A stretch of DNA of 9,230 bases, from assembly GCA_029248335.1 (NCBI GenBank), contig JAQWJM010000151.1, positions 1 to 9,230 of the forward strand, written 5' to 3'. Shown here piece after piece: positions 5,571 through 9,230 of the stretch (position 1 is its first letter; each line of letters begins with the position of its first letter). Made by a program: the position numbers and the translations under genes. The notes beneath the pieces were generated by a model that saw nothing but the letters and a program-made list of their open reading frames with translations, had not been told where the DNA came from and did not search any database. This stretch comes from UBA12014 sp029248335. GTDB lineage: Bacteria > Planctomycetota > Phycisphaerae > Phycisphaerales > SM1A02.

Positions 5571-6581
5571 ATGCACCGTTTCGTTCTTACCGCCGTGTCG
5601 TTCGTTGTCGCCACCGTCCCGCTGTGCGGGTGCGATCGAGGCCTTGAGGAACAGCATCTGACCTTCCACTCGCTGTGCGAGTCAGGCGAAGCGACGCCGA
5701 AACAGATCCACGCATTTCTGAACCTCGGCGTTGATGTCAACAGGTGCGACCAGAAAGGCCGGTCACCGCTTCACTACGCCGCCGCCAACCACGAAAACGC
5801 CGCGATCGTCGGGACGCTCCTCGACGCCGGGGCCGAGGTGAATGCGCGAGGAAGATACGGCTCGACGCCGCTCCACCAGGCGGCCAAGTCCAACCAGAAC
5901 CCGGCGGTTCTCACGATGCTCATCAAGACGGGCGCAGATCTGAATTCCACGACGGTGATCGGCGACACGCCGCTCCACCTCGCCGCCTCCTACAACGGAA
6001 GCATCGACGTCACGGCGCGCCTCATCAAGGTCGGGGCGGACGTGAATGCGAAGAATGACGATGACGCGACCCCGCTCCACCTCGCCGCCGCCTACAACGA
6101 GAATCCCGAGATCGTCAAGCTGCTCATCAGGGTCGGGGCGGATGTGAACACGACCCGCGTCCTGGGCGGAACACCGCTTCACGTCGCCGCTCGTCACAAC
6201 ACCAGGCCTGAAGTCGTGGCACTTCTCATCAAGGCCGGCGCGGATGTGGATGCGAAGGGAAAGCACGGCCGCACGCCGCTTCATCGAGCCGCCAGGTCCA
6301 ACGCGAACCCCGAAGTCGTCGAGGTCCTCGTGGAGTCCGGGATGGATGTGGACATACGGAACAATTTCGGCCGGACGCCGCTTCACTACGCGGCCGACAA
6401 CGCGAATCCGGAAGTTCTGAAGGTGCTCCTCGAGGCCGGCGCAAACGTGAATGCACGGGACGATTCGGGCGCGACGCCCCTCGACCGGGCCGAAGCCGTG
6501 AACAATCCGAGGAACGCCCGCGTCCTCCGCGCCGCCGGCGGCAGGCCGGGCGTTGGACCTCGCCTTTCCGGCGGCGTCTGA
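5571..6581 (+). CDS. Ankyrin-repeat protein, probable lipoprotein
   Basis: A 336-residue protein with a hydrophobic N-terminus ending L18-C19-G20-C21-D22. This is close to a lipobox, although cysteine at -2 is unusual, so Cys21 may be lipidated; Asp22 at +2 would favour inner-membrane retention by E. coli rules. A divergent first repeat (about 33-57) is followed by six 34-residue units (58-261), one of 33 (262-294) and a truncated last one (295-324). Each has the ankyrin core TPLHxAA...LLIxxGADVN. Such repeats stack into a solenoid for binding proteins; no enzymatic domain is present, so it is probably a periplasmic or envelope binding protein with unknown partner. The GTG at 5559 is in frame, but ATG 5571 gives a more compact signal sequence; no strong Shine-Dalgarno sequence supports either. 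It stands alone, divergent from the exported-protein gene and convergent with the photolyase. Confidence 0.85.
   Translation: MHRFVLTAVSFVVATVPLCGCDRGLEEQHLTFHSLCESGEATPKQIHAFLNLGVDVNRCDQKGRSPLHYAAANHENAAIVGTLLDAGAEVNARGRYGSTPLHQAAKSNQNPAVLTMLIKTGADLNSTTVIGDTPLHLAASYNGSIDVTARLIKVGADVNAKNDDDATPLHLAAAYNENPEIVKLLIRVGADVNTTRVLGGTPLHVAARHNTRPEVVALLIKAGADVDAKGKHGRTPLHRAARSNANPEVVEVLVESGMDVDIRNNFGRTPLHYAADNANPEVLKVLLEAGANVNARDDSGATPLDRAEAVNNPRNARVLRAAGGRPGVGPRLSGGV
5742..6452 (+). repeat. Tandem 102-bp repeats encoding ankyrin units
   Basis: Six in-frame units of 102 bp (5742-6353) and one of 99 bp (6354-6452) encode the ankyrin array. DNA similarity is highest around the ACGCCGCT(T/C)CAC segment coding TPLH and the segment coding GADVN. 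The units are diverged enough to be an old array but could still recombine. Confidence 0.8.
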
Positions 6582-6717
6582 TCGGCCCCCGCTGGTCGGC
6601 CGCCCTCGCACGGGCACCGGCATCCCACACCACGAAGCGATGACGCCCTCCTCGACCGGGAGCACGTCGGGATGTCTGCTGCGTGTTCGAAGCGACGGGC
6701 TCCGAGGCGCGACCCGC

Positions 6718-8217
6718 TCAGAACGACTGCCGGCCGAAGCCTTCGGCGGACTCCCATCGTCGGCGGGCGGCATCCAGGGATCGCGCGGGATCGACGATCG
6801 GCGCCGGGCCGCCCACGAGCCAGGGCGCATGTCGCTTCGGCCCGGGAAACGCTTCCAGTTCGGGAAGCCAGTGGGCGACGTACGCGCCGTCGGCGTCGTA
6901 CCTCCGGGCCTGTTTGGCGATGTCGAATCCCCGGAAGCCCCGCGGGTCGGCGCCGACGCCCGCGGCATAGGCCCAGTTCCCCCAGTTGGCCGCCGGACAG
7001 TAGTCGACGAGGCAATGCTCGAACCAACGGGCGCCCCACCGCCAGTCGACGCCGAGATTCTTGGCCAGGAAGCCGGCGACCAGCTGCCGACCGCGATTCG
7101 ACATGTAGCCGCTCGCGCGGAGCTCCCGCATGTTGGCGTCGATCAGCGGGATGCCCGTGGCACCCGATCGCCAGGCATCGAACCGGTGCTCGTCGCCGCT
7201 CCAGGTCATCGGCATCGCCGACGGGCCCGCGGCGTGGAAGAGCGTCCGCCCGTGCTTCAAGAGATACAGCCTGAAGTACTCCCGCCAGAACAGTTCGAAG
7301 CGGAGCCAGTAGGTCGAGTCATTGGCGACCCGCTCGTGCTCGTACCGGAGCGTCTCCTCCGCGATCAATCGAGGCGACAGCGCCCCGAGGGCGATCCAGG
7401 GGGAGAACTTCGACGAGTAGTCCCCGCCGAGCATGCCGTTGCGGGTGACCTTGTAGTCCTTCAGATGATCGCCGGTGAACATCCACCCCCGCATCCGTTC
7501 GAGTCCCGCCGGCTCGCCGCCCTCGAAGCCGAGAACGGCCCTCGGATCAGCCGGCTCGGCCGCCAACCCGAGCGCTTCGACTTCCGGCACCGACCCGTAA
7601 TCGAAGTCCGCGGACGTCGTCAGTGGAACGAGCGCGGACGGCGTCGGGCGCGACGGGGCGATCTCGAGTCCGCGCTCCGCCGTGCGGCGGAACGAACTGA
7701 ACACCTCGGGCAGCTCGCGGGCGAAGGCGCGAGGGTCGTCGATCTGGAACAGCGTTTCCGGCGGAAGGCAGGTGACCGCGACGGAAGCACGCTTCTTCAG
7801 CGTCCGTTCGATCGACCGCTCCTCCGTTCCCGGCGCCTCGACGAAACACAATCGATCGATGGCGAGATCCCGGCAGAGATCGGGAAGCACGTCCTCGGGG
7901 TTTCCGAGGCGCACGATGAGCCGCGCCCCCAGTCGTTGGAGCGATTCCTCGAGGGCCCGCACCGACTCGAGCAGAAAGCGGAGTCGGTGGGTCCCGGCCC
8001 GACTGAAGTCCTGAACGGCGTCGAGATGATCCCGGGGATCGAGGATCCAGGCCGCGATGACCTCGTCTCGTCCAGGGTCGAGCGGCTCGAAGAGTGGTTG
8101 GTCGTGGATCCTGAGCTCGCGGCGGAACCAGAGCAGGTTTCTGCGACGCCCCGGTGCAAGGGAGGGCCTCGCGTCCGGCGGAGCGTCGCGGCTTCCATCA
8201 TCAGAACCCACGGTCAT
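6718..8217 (-). CDS. DASH-type cryptochrome / photolyase
   Basis: A 499-residue flavoprotein of the photolyase/cryptochrome family. The N-terminal alpha/beta antenna domain starts at LLWFRRELRIHDQPL (28-42). The FAD-binding helical domain carries YSSKFSPWIALGALSPR (267-283), FELFWREYFRL (307-317), TGIPLIDANMREL (354-366) and MSNRGRQLVAGFLAKNLGVDWRWGA (from 372). The segment ANWGNWAYAAGVGADPR (410-426) and the ending YDADGAYVAHWLPEL (440-454) follow. The NWGNW form, ANMREL and GVGADPR point to the DASH subfamily rather than class I CPD photolyases, where the first reads NxxxWQW. DASH proteins bind FAD and usually MTHF and repair cyclobutane dimers, chiefly in single-stranded or looped DNA, using blue/UV-A light; some also signal. 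Asn411 is the likely FAD-contacting Asn. The family usually has Asp where Cys407 stands. ATG 8217 is supported by GGGAG 8 nt upstream. The start overlaps the stop of a short upstream frame. Confidence 0.93.
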   Translation of the reverse strand: MTVGSDDGSRDAPPDARPSLAPGRRRNLLWFRRELRIHDQPLFEPLDPGRDEVIAAWILDPRDHLDAVQDFSRAGTHRLRFLLESVRALEESLQRLGARLIVRLGNPEDVLPDLCRDLAIDRLCFVEAPGTEERSIERTLKKRASVAVTCLPPETLFQIDDPRAFARELPEVFSSFRRTAERGLEIAPSRPTPSALVPLTTSADFDYGSVPEVEALGLAAEPADPRAVLGFEGGEPAGLERMRGWMFTGDHLKDYKVTRNGMLGGDYSSKFSPWIALGALSPRLIAEETLRYEHERVANDSTYWLRFELFWREYFRLYLLKHGRTLFHAAGPSAMPMTWSGDEHRFDAWRSGATGIPLIDANMRELRASGYMSNRGRQLVAGFLAKNLGVDWRWGARWFEHCLVDYCPAANWGNWAYAAGVGADPRGFRGFDIAKQARRYDADGAYVAHWLPELEAFPGPKRHAPWLVGGPAPIVDPARSLDAARRRWESAEGFGRQSF

Positions 8218-8333
8218 TTCGCCATCTCCCGTTTGAAGTCGAACTGCGTGGCCCGCGGCAGGCTGCCACGGCGATTCGAGAGGATGAATTCACGGCCCTC
8301 CAGAGAGAAGCGTCCGCGTGGGTTCGTCTTCAC
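8214..8333 (-). CDS. Possible small gene or gene remnant coupled to the photolyase
   Basis: A coding-like minus-strand frame ends with TGA inside ATGA, overlapping the photolyase start, the usual sign of translational coupling. From GTG 8333 it gives 39 residues (MKTNPRGRFSLEGREF..., ending QFDFKREMAK). The frame stays open upstream for 24 more codons to a TGA at 8408-8406 but has no ATG. About three quarters of third codon positions are G or C in both parts, as in real genes here. No Shine-Dalgarno sequence precedes the GTG, and I recognise no family. It could be a small leader-type gene, the 3' end of a broken gene, or chance. The photolyase's own GGGAG lies within its last codons. Confidence 0.35.
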   Translation of the reverse strand: MKTNPRGRFSLEGREFILSNRRGSLPRATQFDFKREMAK

Positions 8334-8453
8334 ACCGGCGAGGGATTCGAACCGGCCTGCCGCAACGACGAGGACCGATGCCGTCGACCTCGGCTCGCCG
8401 CGGGCTCACCGGGTCGGCCGCGCTGGTGCGACTTCGATCGAGTCATCGCCGGT
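8334..8453 (-). other. tRNA-like inverted repeat with a T-loop motif (not a valid tRNA)
   Basis: On the minus strand ACCGGCGA (8453-8446) is perfectly complementary to TCGCCGGT (8341-8334), 120 nt end to end. The first arm is followed by T and a GACT/AGTC stem with a 7-nt loop, like U8 and a D-arm. The last arm is preceded by GGTTCGAATCCC, the canonical T-loop sequence. The T-stem has two mismatches, no anticodon arm can be drawn and the length exceeds any ordinary tRNA. It may be a tRNA-derived relic or attachment-site scar, or a coincidence within the coding-like frame 8214-8405. Confidence 0.25.
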
Positions 8454-8462
8454 CGATCCCGG

Positions 8463-9137
8463 TCACCGAAGTGCGTCGAAAAGCTCCTCGGAATGCCCAC
8501 CGTCGATGCAGTAGGCCGCGAGATCGCCGGCCGATTCGAGCGGCGGCATGTCATTCTCGAGCGGTGGATGGGAGGCCGCGAATCGTCCCCAGCCCGGACC
8601 GAGCAGGGTCTCGGTCATGCCCCGGGCCGCCCCGGTCGAGGGGACCGCCGCGTCCGACCCGTAGACGGCTTGCAGGATGGCGTGCTCCTCGGATGCCCTT
8701 CGCCGGAGCATTCTCCAGGCATCCATCTCGCGAACCTCGACCTCCTGGACTTCACGTTCGAAAGCCTCGCAGAATGCGGGAGTCGAGGTTTCGGATTCCG
8801 CCAGAAGGAACGCGAGTTCCCGGGCGATCATCGCCTCCTCGTGGGCGGAGTCCGCGAGCGTGATCCGGTCGTCGGCCGAGAAGCGGTCGGGGTGCTCCGC
8901 GAGGGATTCGAGCACCGCCGTCCTTCGCTCGATCTGAGCCCCCATCAGATTCATGAGTTCGTCGAGGGATCGGGTGACCACGACTTCATCGGTCACGGTC
9001 GACCCGTCGATGGTCTGCACCGCCGGGGTGAGGCCCTCGGATCGGCGGCAACTCTGAGACGCGAAGAGCTGAAGACCTCCCACTGCCAGAACGACGATCA
9101 AGCGGAGATTCGGCCGGGCGTTGACGGTGCGCTGCAT
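8463..9137 (-). CDS. Exported alpha-helical protein of unknown function
   Basis: A 224-residue protein I do not recognise. It starts with a basic N-region and a hydrophobic stretch (about 11-27), then SQSC at 27-30. This could be a signal peptide, but the cysteine lacks a proper lipobox. The body (about 52-160) is rich in Glu, Ala, Arg and Leu, contains SLDELMNLMGAQIERRTAVL and EREVQEVEVREMDAWRMLRR, and should form long helices, perhaps coiled coils. The C-terminal 60 residues are richer in Gly and Pro and end HSEELFDALR. No catalytic motif is visible. Export to the periplasm or attachment to the membrane is inferred. ATG 9137 has GGAG 8 nt upstream. The next frame downstream lies 130 bp away and the photolyase about 245 bp away, so shared transcription is possible but not shown. 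Confidence 0.75.
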   Translation of the reverse strand: MQRTVNARPNLRLIVVLAVGGLQLFASQSCRRSEGLTPAVQTIDGSTVTDEVVVTRSLDELMNLMGAQIERRTAVLESLAEHPDRFSADDRITLADSAHEEAMIARELAFLLAESETSTPAFCEAFEREVQEVEVREMDAWRMLRRRASEEHAILQAVYGSDAAVPSTGAARGMTETLLGPGWGRFAASHPPLENDMPPLESAGDLAAYCIDGGHSEELFDALR

Positions 9138-9230
9138 CTGCGGTTCTCCGAAAGGGTGTCTGGGTAGCGCTTCGACATCGCTCGGGGTTCGAGGATTATC
9201 TGATTTCTTTCGACAACCGGTCCCCGGAGG
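9138..9230 (-). promoter_or_regulatory. Upstream region of the 8463-9137 gene with a candidate -10 box
   Basis: GATAAT at 9200-9195 on the minus strand is a 5/6 match to a sigma-70 -10 box about 58 bp before the start codon. No good -35 box lies 16-18 bp upstream of it: TTGTCG (9216-9211) is only 10 bp away. The local sequence is AT-richer than its surroundings. Confidence 0.25.

Noticed and set aside
5763..6968. Minus-strand open frame of 401 codons opposite the ankyrin gene
   Set aside because: Its apparent periodicity simply mirrors the 102-bp repeats of the ankyrin gene.
8330..8410. A real tRNA gene on the minus strand
   Set aside because: T-stem has two mismatches, no anticodon arm forms, and the paired ends are 120 nt apart.
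6553..8514. Plus-strand open frame of 653 codons opposite the photolyase
   Set aside because: Shadow of an unmistakable photolyase on the other strand; composition is Arg/Glu/Gly-rich without domains.

Overview
The window is high-GC bacterial DNA and most likely comes from a planctomycete of the class Phycisphaerae. Three things suggest this: a short membrane protein with the CxxCGYDxRGL...CPECG zinc ribbon that is very common in that group, a secreted phosphatase carrying a degenerate 'CLP-GxC ... G-GTSC-D--CP' cysteine module, and a surface protein ending in a VPGxGGLA...RRKR sorting tail. The assignment rests on protein style only; there is no rRNA gene here.

Layout, left to right. At 1-410 (-) lies a MarR-family regulator cut by the window edge, with a promoter whose geometry predicts a leaderless mRNA and which overlaps a dyad. 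Divergent from it is a small zinc-ribbon/transmembrane protein (534-1034, +). Convergent with that is a long secreted metallophosphoesterase of purple acid phosphatase type (1142-3583, -). Its Shine-Dalgarno sequence lies in the 3' arm of an 11-bp inverted repeat. Upstream of it (about 3687-3879) is a second, decayed copy of the marR promoter and first codons, pointing towards the phosphatase. Then come a strong intrinsic terminator (4081-4121) and the gene it ends, an exported PEP-CTERM-like protein (4161-4865, -) with a G10 tract just after the signal peptide. About 700 bp without a convincing gene follows, AT-rich and palindrome-rich at its left end. A probable ankyrin-repeat lipoprotein (5571-6581, +) then faces a convergent DASH-type cryptochrome/photolyase (6718-8217, -). 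Upstream of the photolyase are a short coding-like frame that overlaps its start by ATGA and an unrecognised exported helical protein (8463-9137, -).

How the genes may work together: no multi-gene pathway is visible, and the genes look like single transcription units. The one link that can be drawn from sequence is regulatory. A 24-bp element occurs in the marR promoter and again, with 3 changes, about 270 bp upstream of the phosphatase, so the regulator could control both itself and the phosphatase. I did not find a clear multi-gene novel system. The best leads are the duplicated regulator/promoter block, the hairpin hiding the phosphatase ribosome-binding site, and the homopolymer tract able to switch off the surface protein.
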